Shown: positions 53,730-62,096 of the stretch, piece by piece | How positions within the stretch are numbered: position 1 is the stretch's first letter | Layout of the letters: each line of letters opens with the position of its first letter | Assembly (NCBI RefSeq): GCF_001425605.1 | Contig: NZ_LMRG01000001.1 | Location: 749,597 to 813,596 of the forward strand | Origin: Rhizobium sp. Leaf453 | Lineage (GTDB): Bacteria > Pseudomonadota > Alphaproteobacteria > Rhizobiales > Rhizobiaceae | DNA: 64,000 bases | Direction of reading: 5' to 3' | The notes under the pieces: model-generated | Databases searched by the model: none | What the model was told of the DNA's origin: nothing | The model's input: the letters and a program-made list of their open reading frames with translations, nothing else | Position numbers and translations under genes: made by a program

Positions 53730-54202
53730 TGCCGGGCGAAAGCGAAGAAATCATGGATCTCGACCTTATCGAACGACTGATGCGGCTTCTCGAAAGCTCC
53801 GATGTCAACGAGCTGGAAGTCAGCGAAAACGGCATGCGCATCCGCCTGTCGAAAACCGCCACGCAACCCGCCAGGGCACAGGCGTCAAGCGCCGCATCGG
53901 CTTCCGCAACGGATGGAAACGCAAGCGCGCCGGCGTCTGCCTCATCGGTCAAGTCGAAGGACCACGTCGTTGTCGCCGGCCTGCCCGGCACATTCTACCG
54001 CTCGCCGCTGCCCGGCGAGCTGCCCTTCGTTCAGGTCGGTGACACCGTCGAGGACGGCCGCAAGCTCGCGATCATCGAGGCGATGAAGATGATGAACCCG
54101 GTGGAGGCCGATTGCGCCGGAACCATCACCGCCATCCATCTTGAGGACGGCGCAGCAGTGGCGGCAGGCGTGCCGCTATTCACCATTGCCCGGAGCGCCT
54201 GA
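53729..54202 (+). CDS. Biotin carboxyl carrier protein (AccB-like)
   Basis: A 157-residue protein with a helical N-terminal region (MDLDLIERLMRLLESSDV), an Ala/Ser-rich linker and a C-terminal biotinyl domain (about 80-155). The biotinylation motif is intact as IIEAMKMMNPVEAD. It overlaps pxpA by one base (TGATG); an internal ATG at 53753 is an alternative start. Genome context suggests it serves a carboxylase connected with the pxp genes, not the housekeeping acetyl-CoA carboxylase; no biotin carboxylase gene lies next to it. Confidence 0.87.
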   Translation: MPGESEEIMDLDLIERLMRLLESSDVNELEVSENGMRIRLSKTATQPARAQASSAASASATDGNASAPASASSVKSKDHVVVAGLPGTFYRSPLPGELPFVQVGDTVEDGRKLAIIEAMKMMNPVEADCAGTITAIHLEDGAAVAAGVPLFTIARSA

Positions 54203-54206
54203 CGCC

Positions 54207-54599
54207 ATGACGAGCGAGGATATCGGGCGCATCATCACGCTGATGGAACGGCATGGCATTGCTGTCTTCGACTATGAGCACGGTTCTACCGAGCTTCATC
54301 TCACGCTCGGCAGCGAGAGCAATATCGAAGCCGCCGAACCGCAGCCGGCCGGAACCGTCGGGCCGGATGTGCTGCGCTCGCCTGCAGTGGGTAACCTATT
54401 GCTTACTCATCCAGCGACAGAATCAACATCCAATCCCTTGCCGCGCCGTGCGGCCGCCGGCGATGTCGTTGCCTATATCCGCACGGGCCTGACCTTGCGC
54501 GCCGTCGTCGCGAAACAGGATTGTCTGCTTCTTCGGACATTGGTCGAGAACGGCGCTGGCGTCGGCTATGACGACGCGCTGTTCGAAATCACGCCCTGA
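54207..54599 (+). CDS. Degenerate biotinyl-domain protein lacking the biotinylated lysine
   Basis: About 130 residues, 4 nt after the biotin carrier gene and apparently a paralogue. The N-terminal segment EDIGRIITLMERHGIAVFDYEHGSTELHLTL is like that of AccB proteins, and the C terminus VENGAGVGYDDALFEI fits the end of a biotinyl domain. Where the EAMKM hairpin should be, it reads YIRTGLTLRAVV: the lysine is missing. It cannot carry biotin and may be a structural or inhibitory partner. GGAG is 11 nt upstream of ATG. Confidence 0.7.
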   Translation: MTSEDIGRIITLMERHGIAVFDYEHGSTELHLTLGSESNIEAAEPQPAGTVGPDVLRSPAVGNLLLTHPATESTSNPLPRRAAAGDVVAYIRTGLTLRAVVAKQDCLLLRTLVENGAGVGYDDALFEITP

Positions 54600-54695
54600 T
54601 CCCATTCTCCCAATTATGTTGCTTGACCCGGCAAGGTTGTACCGACAGCCTTGGGACGTTCATTAGCCCTTCCTTTCTCAACCGGATTTCCCCAC

Positions 54696-55502
54696 ATGAC
54701 AAAGCTGATCGTCTTCACCGACCTGCATATGGTGCCAGAGGGCAAGTCGATCATCGGGCTTGATCCGTTTCAGCGGCTGGCCGCCGGGATCGATCATGTC
54801 AACCGCTACCATGCCGATGCGGACCGGGTGATCTTCATGGGGGACCTGACACACAGGGCCGACCGGGCTTCCTACGAACGCCTGAAGGGGTTGCTTGACC
54901 GTTTCGTGCCGCCGATTGCCATTACCATCGGCAACCATGACCGGCGCGACGTCTTTCTGGAGACGTTCAAGACCTGTCCAACCGACGAAAATGGCTTCGT
55001 CCAGCAGGCCATCGATTTCCCCGACTGCCGGGTGCTTCTCCTCGACACGCTGTTTGCGCCGCCCTATTCCTATCCCAACAGCCATGCCGGCCTGCTTTGC
55101 GATGCCCGGCTGGGCTGGCTCGACGAGCAACTGGAAAGCGCGGGGGAGAAGCCCGTCATGCTGTTCATGCACCACCCACCGCATGCGACGGGCTTTACCG
55201 GCATGGACATGATCCGTCTGGTCAACGAGGTGGAATTTTACGACCTGGTGAAACGCTACGGCAACGTCCTCCACATCTTTGCCGGCCATGTCCATCGGAC
55301 GATTTCCGGTTCCAGCCGCGGCATTCCGTTCTCGGTTTTCAAGAGCCCGGTCCACCAGCAGCCCATGCCCTTCCATTCGCCCGACGCCTCCCTCTCTGTC
55401 GACGAACCCGCCGCCTATGGCATCGTCGTCCTGACGGACACCGGCGTTTTGGTGCACACGGAGGATTACGAGATTGCGGTCAGGGAAGCGGCGGTGGCGT
55501 GA
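54696..55502 (+). CDS. Metallophosphoesterase, cyclic-nucleotide/glycerophosphodiester phosphodiesterase type
   Basis: A 268-residue calcineurin-like phosphoesterase. The metal ligands are visible in FTDLHMV, FMGDLTHRAD, IGNHDRR, MHHPPHAT and AGHVHRT in order, so a binuclear site is complete. Class III phosphodiesterases of this kind (CpdA, GpdQ, Rv0805) hydrolyse cAMP or phosphodiesters; the substrate is not fixed. Its presence in a window with a cAMP cyclase is suggestive but they are 7 kb apart. ATG at 54696 (MTKLIVFTDLH) fits the domain start. Confidence 0.85.
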   Translation: MTKLIVFTDLHMVPEGKSIIGLDPFQRLAAGIDHVNRYHADADRVIFMGDLTHRADRASYERLKGLLDRFVPPIAITIGNHDRRDVFLETFKTCPTDENGFVQQAIDFPDCRVLLLDTLFAPPYSYPNSHAGLLCDARLGWLDEQLESAGEKPVMLFMHHPPHATGFTGMDMIRLVNEVEFYDLVKRYGNVLHIFAGHVHRTISGSSRGIPFSVFKSPVHQQPMPFHSPDASLSVDEPAAYGIVVLTDTGVLVHTEDYEIAVREAAVA

Positions 55503-55522
55503 GGCGGCCCAGGGCCCGACAA

Positions 55523-56065
55523 TCAACCGGTAAAAAACGTCCAGACGCGATTCACGAGGATCAGGAAAAGCATCACGACCGTAGGGTAAAATGTGAGCGC
55601 GAAGCCGAGGGCGCGTGCTGGAGCGCCGCGCGCATAGCCGCGCCAAAAGAGCATGCGGCCGGCAAAAAACAGGATGGCAGCCACCGGGACCGCAGCCTGC
55701 CAGCGCCACGGCATAACGGCTGCCCAGATGAGATGGGTCGCAAGCGCGAGAACCACCTGCTCCAGGGAATTCTGGAGAACCGACTGGAGCACCTTGGCGG
55801 TGGACGTCCCTTCGGAAAGCCCGCTGCCATCGATATCCGAAGGCGTGAAGAACCGATGGCGCGCAAGAGCGGCTATGGATGCGGCAAGCCACACCACCAC
55901 CAGGACGTCCCATTGAAGCGTATGAACAATTGCCGAGACGGCGTCGGTACTTTCCGGAAGGAGCGCGCCAGGCGCAAAAACGATCGAGACTGACACAGCG
56001 AGCAAGGCAGAAGCCAAGCCACCCATCATGCCCCAGAACACTCCGCGCTGTTTTTCAGTGAGCAT
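55523..56065 (-). CDS. MAPEG-type membrane protein
   Basis: About 180 residues with four hydrophobic segments (e.g. MMGGLASALLAVSVSIVFAPG and VLVVVWLAASIAALARHRF). The middle part STAKVLQSVLQNSLEQVVLALATHL with the NSLEQ helix resembles MAPEG eicosanoid/glutathione-type proteins. The ATG at 56065 (MLTEKQRGVFWG) gives the best N terminus, although no clear ribosome-binding site is seen; a longer start at 56140 exists. Function unknown. Confidence 0.7.
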   Translation of the reverse strand: MLTEKQRGVFWGMMGGLASALLAVSVSIVFAPGALLPESTDAVSAIVHTLQWDVLVVVWLAASIAALARHRFFTPSDIDGSGLSEGTSTAKVLQSVLQNSLEQVVLALATHLIWAAVMPWRWQAAVPVAAILFFAGRMLFWRGYARGAPARALGFALTFYPTVVMLFLILVNRVWTFFTG

Positions 56066-56202
56066 CAACACTGGGTCTTCGTATCGTTGTGACGAGATCC
56101 AGTCGTAACAAGACGGTTGAGCTCGTTCAAGGCTCGTCAATGCGTTACCATGGTGACGTCAGCCATTCCGTTCCCCCGCAATTTCCGCTACCCTTCCTGC
56201 CC

Positions 56203-56517
56203 ATGACCATTGCCGTTCCCACAGAAGATTTCGATTGCCAGAGTTGTGGCGCATGCTGCAGCTATTCCGAGGACTGGCCGCGTTTTTCGCTGGAAACGGA
56301 CGAGGAATTGGAGAAAATCCCGGCGGAGTTTGTTTCGGCCGATCTGGGCGGCATGCGTTGCGCGGACAATCGCTGTTCGGCACTGGACGGCACGCTCGGC
56401 GTCCATGTCGGCTGCAAGATCTACGTGGTCCGGCCGATCGTCTGTCGCACCTGCATGCCGGGGGATGACGAATGCCTGATGGCGCGCCATGCACTGTCGC
56501 AAAAGGTCATGCTCTGA
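56203..56517 (+). CDS. YkgJ-type cysteine cluster protein
   Basis: About 104 residues with the motif FDCQSCGACCSY near the N terminus, then MRCADNRCSAL, GCKIYVVRPIVCRTCMPGDDEC. The many conserved cysteines would bind zinc or an iron-sulfur cluster, as in the YkgJ/UPF0153 family. The start is uncertain: 56203 fits the domain, 56140 has a weak AGG upstream. Function unknown. Confidence 0.78.
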   Translation: MTIAVPTEDFDCQSCGACCSYSEDWPRFSLETDEELEKIPAEFVSADLGGMRCADNRCSALDGTLGVHVGCKIYVVRPIVCRTCMPGDDECLMARHALSQKVML

Positions 56518-56610
56518 CCTCCGATCGTCCGGCGTGATTTCTCGATCGCCGCATCTCTCGCGGCAAGCGCAACTGTTTTCGGTGAAACATCCGGACGAAC
56601 CGTTATTTTA

Positions 56611-56626
56611 CCGGATGGTCATCCGG
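56611..56626. promoter_or_regulatory. Palindrome upstream of putA
   Basis: CCGGATGGTCATCCGG is an almost perfect 16-bp dyad (7-bp arms CCGGATG/CATCCGG, centre GT) about 80 bp before the putA start. A related half, CATCCGGACG, lies just upstream at 56588. It is a plausible site for a proline-responsive Lrp/PutR-type regulator; none is encoded next to it. Confidence 0.5.
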
Positions 56627-56703
56627 CGACCTCTGACCTAATTTGCGCCCATCATATCCGGGCCTCGTCCGCGCGCCCGACAGTTTCGAAGAGGGATGAT
56701 TCG

Positions 56704-59700
56704 ATGAGCCAGCCGCACCTGCAACAGACCACCGAGACCGCGCCCGCTGCCTTCGACCATTTTGCCCCACCGATTGCCGAGCAAACGCCGCTGCGCCAAG
56801 CGATCACCGCCGCCTATCGCCGGCCGGAAACCGAATGCCTGCCGCCACTGGTTGCCGCCGCCACCCTGCCTGAAGACGTCCGTTCGCGCGCCCAGACGAC
56901 CGCCCGCAAGCTGATCACCGCACTGCGTGCCAAGCACAAGGGCTCGGGCGTCGAGGGGCTGGTGCATGAATATTCGCTGTCGAGCCAGGAAGGCGTGGCG
57001 CTGATGTGCCTGGCCGAAGCGCTGCTGCGCATTCCAGACACCGCGACCCGCGATGCGCTGATCCGCGACAAGATTTCCGAGGGAGACTGGAAGTCCCATA
57101 TCGGCGGCGGCAAGTCGCTGTTCGTCAATGCCGCCACCTGGGGCCTCGTCGTCACCGGCAAGCTGACCTCCACCGTCAACGACCGCAGCCTCTCCGCCGC
57201 CTTGACCCGCCTGATCGCCCGCGCCGGCGAACCGGTGATCCGGCGCGGCGTCGACATGGCCATGCGCATGATGGGCGAGCAGTTCGTCACCGGCGAGACG
57301 ATCGACGAGGCGATCAAGCGCTCCAAGCCGCTGGAAGCCCGGGGTTTCCGCTATTCCTACGACATGCTGGGCGAAGCCGCGACGACGGCCGCCGACGCCA
57401 AGCGCTATTATGCGGACTACGAGAACGCCATCCACGCGATCGGCAAGGCTTCCGCCGGCCGCGGCATCCATGAAGGCCCCGGCATCTCGATCAAGCTGTC
57501 GGCCCTGCATCCGCGTTATGTCCGCGCCCAGTCGGCCCGCGTCATGAGCGAATTGTTGCCGAAGGTGAAGGCGCTGGCGCTGATTGCCAAGAGCTACGAT
57601 ATCGGTCTCAACATCGATGCCGAGGAAGCCGACCGGCTGGAACTGTCGCTGGATCTCCTCGAAGCCCTGCGCCTCGACCCCGCTTTGTCCGGCTGGAACG
57701 GCATGGGCTTCGTCGTCCAGGCCTATGGCAAGCGCTGCCCCTTCGTGCTCGATTTCATCATCGACCTCGCCCGTCGCTCCGGTCACCGGATGATGGTGCG
57801 CCTCGTCAAGGGCGCCTATTGGGATGCCGAGATCAAGCGCGCCCAAGTCGACGGCCTCGATGGTTTCCCGGTCTATACCCGCAAGATCTACACCGACATT
57901 TCCTACATCGCCTGCGCCCGCAAGCTGCTGGATGCGACCGATGTCATCTTCCCGCAGTTCGCCACCCACAATGCCCAGTCGCTGGCGACGATCTACGAAA
58001 TGGCCGGCTCCGATTTCAAGGTCGGCAAATACGAGTTCCAGTGCCTGCACGGCATGGGCGAACCGCTCTATGACGAGGTGGTCGGCAAGGCCAATCTCGA
58101 CCGTCCCTGCCGCATCTATGCGCCTGTTGGAACCCATGAGACACTGCTCGCCTATCTCGTCCGCCGCCTCTTGGAAAACGGCGCCAATTCCTCCTTCGTC
58201 AACCGCATCGCCGATCCGGCCGTCTCCATCGACGAGCTGATCGCCGACCCGGTCGATGCCGTACGGTCCATGCTGGTCATGGGCGCGCAGCACGACCGGA
58301 TCAAGCTGCCGGTCGATCTCTATGCCGGCCGCAGCAATTCGGCGGGCCTGGACCTCTCCAACGAAAATTCGTTGTCGATGCTCTCGGATGCGCTGAAGGC
58401 GAGCGCTGCCATCGACTGGACGGCGGCGCCGCATCTCTGCGCCGAAAAGCTGCGCGGCGAAGCGCGCCCGGTGCTGAACCCCGGCGATCACCGCGATGTC
58501 GTCGGTTCCGTCGTCGAGACCGCCGAGGACGATGCCCGCCGCGCAGTCGAGATCGCGCTGGCCGAGGGTGCAAAGTGGAGCACTGTCGCGCCCGCCGAGC
58601 GCGCCCAATGCCTGGTGCGCGCCGCCGACCTGATGCAGGCCCGCATGCCGACGCTGCTCGGCCTGATCGTCCGTGAGGCCGGCAAGTCGCTGCCGAACGC
58701 CATTGCCGAAGTTCGAGAAGCCATCGATTTCCTGCGCTACTATGCCGAACAGGCGACCCGTACGTTTGGCCCTGCCCACCAAGCGCTCGGTCCGATCGTC
58801 TGCATCAGCCCGTGGAATTTTCCGCTGGCGATCTTTGCCGGCCAGATCACGGCCGCCCTCGTCGCCGGCAATCCGGTGCTGGCCAAGCCCGCCGAAGAGA
58901 CCCCGCTGATTGCCGCCGAAGGTGTGCGCATCCTGCACGAGGCTGGCATTCCGCCGGAAGCGCTGCAACTGCTGCCGGGTGATGGGCGCGTCGGTGCTGC
59001 CCTTGTCGGCGCGCCGAACATTGCCGGCGTGATGTTCACCGGCTCGACCGAGGTCGCTCGCCTGATCCAGGCGCAGCTCGCCGATCGCCTGTCGCCATCC
59101 GGCAAGCCGATCCCGTTGATCGCCGAAACCGGTGGCCAGAACGCCATGATTGTTGACAGCTCGGCCCTTGCCGAACAGGTCGTCGGCGATGTCATCGCGT
59201 CGGCCTTCGACAGCGCCGGCCAGCGCTGCTCGGCGCTGCGCGTTCTGTGCCTGCAGGACGATGTCGCCGACCGCGTTCTGACCATGCTGAAGGGTGCGCT
59301 GCACGAACTCGATATCGGCCGCACCGATCGCCTCGCCGTCGATGTCGGGCCGGTGATCACGGCGGAAGCCAAAGGCATCATCGAAAAGCATATCGAGGCC
59401 ATGCGCGGCATCGGCGCCAAGGTCGAGCAGATCGCCCTGTCGCCGGCCACGGCTGAGGGTACCTTCGTGCCGCCGACGATCATCGAGCTGAAGCAGCTTT
59501 CCGATCTGAAGCGCGAGGTCTTCGGTCCGGTCCTGCATGTCCTGCGCTACGAGCGCGACGATCTCGACCGGCTGATCGACGATATCAACGCCACCGGTTA
59601 CGGTCTCACCTTCGGCCTGCATACGCGCCTCGACGAGACGATCGCGCATGTCACCTCGCGGGTGAAGGCCGGCAATCTCTATGTGAACCGCAACATCATC

Positions 59701-60399
59701 GGCGCCGTCGTCGGCGTGCAGCCGTTCGGCGGACGCGGTCTCTCGGGGACAGGCCCGAAGGCCGGCGGCCCGCTCTATCTCGGCCGTCTCGTTACCACGC
59801 CGCCGGTGCCGCCGCAGCACGCCTCGGTGCATACCGATCCGGTCCTGCTCGATTTCGCCCGCTGGCTGGACAGCAAGGGACTGAAGGCGCAGGCGGTGGA
59901 AGCCCGCGAAACCGGCAGCCAGTCGGCCCTCGGCCTGACGACGGAGCTCGACGGCCCCGTCGGCGAGCGCAACATCTATGCCCTGCATCCGCGCGGCCGC
60001 ATCCTGCTCGCACCGGAAACGGCCGACGGTCTCTACCGCCAGCTGGCGGCCGTCTTCGCAACCGGCAACACCGCCGTGGTCGACACCACGTCCGGCCTCA
60101 AGGAAGCGCTCTCGACCCTGCCGGCAACTGTTGCCGCCCGCGTCTCCTATACCGCCGACTGGCGCATGGACGTGCCCTTCGCCGGCGCGCTGATCGAAGG
60201 GGAGGCAAGCCGCGTTCGCGCCGCCAACAAAAAGATCGCCGCCCTGCCCGGCCCGCTCGTCCTCGTCCAGGCTGCATCCTCGGCAGAACTCGAGCGAAAC
60301 CCGGACGCCTATTGCCTCAACTGGCTGTTGGAGGAAGTTTCCACCAGCGTCAACACGGCGGCTGCCGGGGGGAATGCGAGCTTGATGTCTATTGGGTGA
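56704..60399 (+). CDS. putA: Bifunctional proline dehydrogenase / L-glutamate gamma-semialdehyde dehydrogenase
   Basis: Oxidises proline to glutamate in two steps at the inner membrane. 1231 residues. The FAD-binding PRODH barrel (about 150-480) has ISIKLSALHPRY, VRLVKGAYWDAEIK and FATHNAQSLATIYEMA. The aldehyde dehydrogenase domain (about 540-1010) has ISPWNFPLAIFAGQI, ETGGQNAMIVDSSAL and the catalytic cysteine in FDSAGQRCSALRVLC. A C-terminal domain of about 200 residues follows. No N-terminal ribbon-helix-helix domain is present, so it is not a repressor (type B PutA, as in S. meliloti). Confidence 0.97.
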   Translation: MSQPHLQQTTETAPAAFDHFAPPIAEQTPLRQAITAAYRRPETECLPPLVAAATLPEDVRSRAQTTARKLITALRAKHKGSGVEGLVHEYSLSSQEGVALMCLAEALLRIPDTATRDALIRDKISEGDWKSHIGGGKSLFVNAATWGLVVTGKLTSTVNDRSLSAALTRLIARAGEPVIRRGVDMAMRMMGEQFVTGETIDEAIKRSKPLEARGFRYSYDMLGEAATTAADAKRYYADYENAIHAIGKASAGRGIHEGPGISIKLSALHPRYVRAQSARVMSELLPKVKALALIAKSYDIGLNIDAEEADRLELSLDLLEALRLDPALSGWNGMGFVVQAYGKRCPFVLDFIIDLARRSGHRMMVRLVKGAYWDAEIKRAQVDGLDGFPVYTRKIYTDISYIACARKLLDATDVIFPQFATHNAQSLATIYEMAGSDFKVGKYEFQCLHGMGEPLYDEVVGKANLDRPCRIYAPVGTHETLLAYLVRRLLENGANSSFVNRIADPAVSIDELIADPVDAVRSMLVMGAQHDRIKLPVDLYAGRSNSAGLDLSNENSLSMLSDALKASAAIDWTAAPHLCAEKLRGEARPVLNPGDHRDVVGSVVETAEDDARRAVEIALAEGAKWSTVAPAERAQCLVRAADLMQARMPTLLGLIVREAGKSLPNAIAEVREAIDFLRYYAEQATRTFGPAHQALGPIVCISPWNFPLAIFAGQITAALVAGNPVLAKPAEETPLIAAEGVRILHEAGIPPEALQLLPGDGRVGAALVGAPNIAGVMFTGSTEVARLIQAQLADRLSPSGKPIPLIAETGGQNAMIVDSSALAEQVVGDVIASAFDSAGQRCSALRVLCLQDDVADRVLTMLKGALHELDIGRTDRLAVDVGPVITAEAKGIIEKHIEAMRGIGAKVEQIALSPATAEGTFVPPTIIELKQLSDLKREVFGPVLHVLRYERDDLDRLIDDINATGYGLTFGLHTRLDETIAHVTSRVKAGNLYVNRNIIGAVVGVQPFGGRGLSGTGPKAGGPLYLGRLVTTPPVPPQHASVHTDPVLLDFARWLDSKGLKAQAVEARETGSQSALGLTTELDGPVGERNIYALHPRGRILLAPETADGLYRQLAAVFATGNTAVVDTTSGLKEALSTLPATVAARVSYTADWRMDVPFAGALIEGEASRVRAANKKIAALPGPLVLVQAASSAELERNPDAYCLNWLLEEVSTSVNTAAAGGNASLMSIG

Positions 60400-60516
60400 G
60401 GAAAATTTTCCGTGAGGGGAGGCAACGCCCTCCCTCATCTGATTAAATGACCGCAAGCGGCCAAGGCTGCCAAAGATTATCATTCTGAAGACACTGTGAG
60501 CACATTGGGGCAGGAC

Positions 60517-60963
60517 TTATGGAAGCAGCGGTTTACGCGATATAGTTCCGTAGCCTTCTTCCCCAAACACATAGCCAGGCAGGCCGACACCCCCGCTTTG
60601 CGACCAGAGCTTTTCTACCCACGTCATGCAGACATCCACAATAACGTCGTTCACGCAGAACAAGGTTTCACCAGGATCAAACATGGGAACATCTGGCTGC
60701 ATCCGACCATCAATACATTTAACCGAGAATAAGACGCGGTAGGGCTGTATTGCCTTGTTGAGCACATAAAGGTCAGGCCCATCCAAATGGACGACAACAT
60801 CAAAGAAACCCTCTCCATCTTGTCCCGGATGAATCCCGATCTCAAATTGCCGCGCTTGTTTTGGAAGTGATTGCTTGATGGCATTCAGTTGCGATAACGC
60901 GGGCTGAGTATGGACCATTAAGATGCTCTGAAGCAGAGTATTGTATTTTTCTTCTGTTAACAT
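60517..60963 (-). CDS. Unrecognised protein, lower GC than neighbours
   Basis: About 148 residues starting MLTEEKYNTLLQSILMVHT; a longer start at 61077 adds 38 basic residues. The central part contains DGEGFFDVVVHLDGPDLYVLNKAI and the end VCMTWVEKLWSQSGGVGLPGYVFGEEGYG. No membrane helix or signal. I do not recognise the family with confidence; it resembles small DUF proteins found singly in many genomes, and it has the acidic style of immunity proteins, though no toxin is adjacent. GC is visibly lower than that of putA and the LysR gene, which may mean recent acquisition. Confidence 0.6.
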   Translation of the reverse strand: MLTEEKYNTLLQSILMVHTQPALSQLNAIKQSLPKQARQFEIGIHPGQDGEGFFDVVVHLDGPDLYVLNKAIQPYRVLFSVKCIDGRMQPDVPMFDPGETLFCVNDVIVDVCMTWVEKLWSQSGGVGLPGYVFGEEGYGTISRKPLLP

Positions 60964-61092
60964 TTGACGGATCTCGTTTTTGGTAGACCAACGCACGGGC
61001 GCCATTTTTTCTTTTATCGCAGTATAACGACGTCTCGCGCTAACCGATATGATTTCGCGAACCCTCGTCATCTGCAAGACGATCTCAAGCCT

Positions 61093-61986
61093 TCACCCCA
61101 CCCCCCTCATCACATCGATGAACGCCCTGAGCCCCGGCGGCACATGCCGGTGGCCGGGATAGTAGAGGAACAGGCCGGGGATCGCCGGGCACCAGTCGTT
61201 GAGGACGGTGACGAGCCGGCCCTCGCGGAGATAGGCCTCGGCCGCCTTGTCCGAGACATAGGCGATGCCCAGCCCCTGCGCCGCCGCCTCGCACATCAGG
61301 TCGAGATGGTCGAGCATCAGCGCGCCGGAGACGTCGATGTTCAGTTCCTGCCCGTGTTTTTCGAACTCCCAGCGGAACAGCTTGCCGCTTGGCATGCGGA
61401 AGCGGATGCAGGTGTGGTGTTTCAGGTCATCCGGTGTCTGCGGTGCATTGTGGTGAGCGAGATAATTGGGAGAGGCGACGGTGATGAACCGCGCCTTGCC
61501 GCCGAAGCGCACGGCGATCATGTCCTGCGGCACCGCCTCGCCCAGCCGCACGCCAGCGTCGAAGCCCTCGGCGACGATATCGACCAGACGGCCTTCCGTG
61601 ACCATATCCAAGACCATGTCCGGAAACCGTGCGAGGAAGGCCGGGACGACGGTCTTCATCAGGACGCGGCCGGCGATCTCGCTGGTGTTGATGCGCAGCG
61701 TTCCGCTGGGGCGATCACGGAACACCTCCACCTCCTCCAGCGCCCGGTCGAGATCGCGCAGCACCGGCTGCAGCCGCGTCACCAGCCGGTCTCCAGCCTC
61801 GGTGGGCGACACGCTGCGGGTGGTTCGATGCAGAAGGCGCACGCCCATGTTCGCCTCCAGCGTCCGCATCATATGGCTGAGCGTCGAGGGCGACAGGCCG
61901 AGTTCATCCGCCGCCTTGCGGAAGCTGGCATGGCGGACAATGGCGGCAAAGGCGGTGAGATCGCCGAGGGCGGGCTTGCTATTCAT
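61093..61986 (-). CDS. LysR family transcriptional regulator
   Basis: A 297-residue LysR regulator. The N-terminal helix-turn-helix reads DLTAFAAIVRHASFRKAADELGLSPSTLSHMMRTLE, followed by LLHRTTRSVSPTEAGDRL, and the substrate-binding domain includes FLARFPDMVLDMVTEGRLVDIV and ISVDFDAGVRLGE-type residues (GFDAGVRLGEAVPQDMIAV). It is divergent from the SDR gene and most likely controls it. The 110-base gap is AT-rich and should hold its operator. Confidence 0.92.
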   Translation of the reverse strand: MNSKPALGDLTAFAAIVRHASFRKAADELGLSPSTLSHMMRTLEANMGVRLLHRTTRSVSPTEAGDRLVTRLQPVLRDLDRALEEVEVFRDRPSGTLRINTSEIAGRVLMKTVVPAFLARFPDMVLDMVTEGRLVDIVAEGFDAGVRLGEAVPQDMIAVRFGGKARFITVASPNYLAHHNAPQTPDDLKHHTCIRFRMPSGKLFRWEFEKHGQELNIDVSGALMLDHLDLMCEAAAQGLGIAYVSDKAAEAYLREGRLVTVLNDWCPAIPGLFLYYPGHRHVPPGLRAFIDVMRGVG

Positions 61987-62096
61987 GGGTTATTTTCACC
62001 AACACATCCAATATTGCGCCGATAGTAACATGAATTGATTCGCTTATCTTCTCCTTATCGACGCTGCAGATCGCGGCGAACACAGAGGAGACTACG

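Noticed and set aside
56638-60483. A 1281-codon open frame antisense to putA
   Set aside because: It mirrors putA on the opposite strand, is rich in Arg, Gly and Asp, and contains no recognisable domain; long antisense frames are expected in GC-rich coding sequence.
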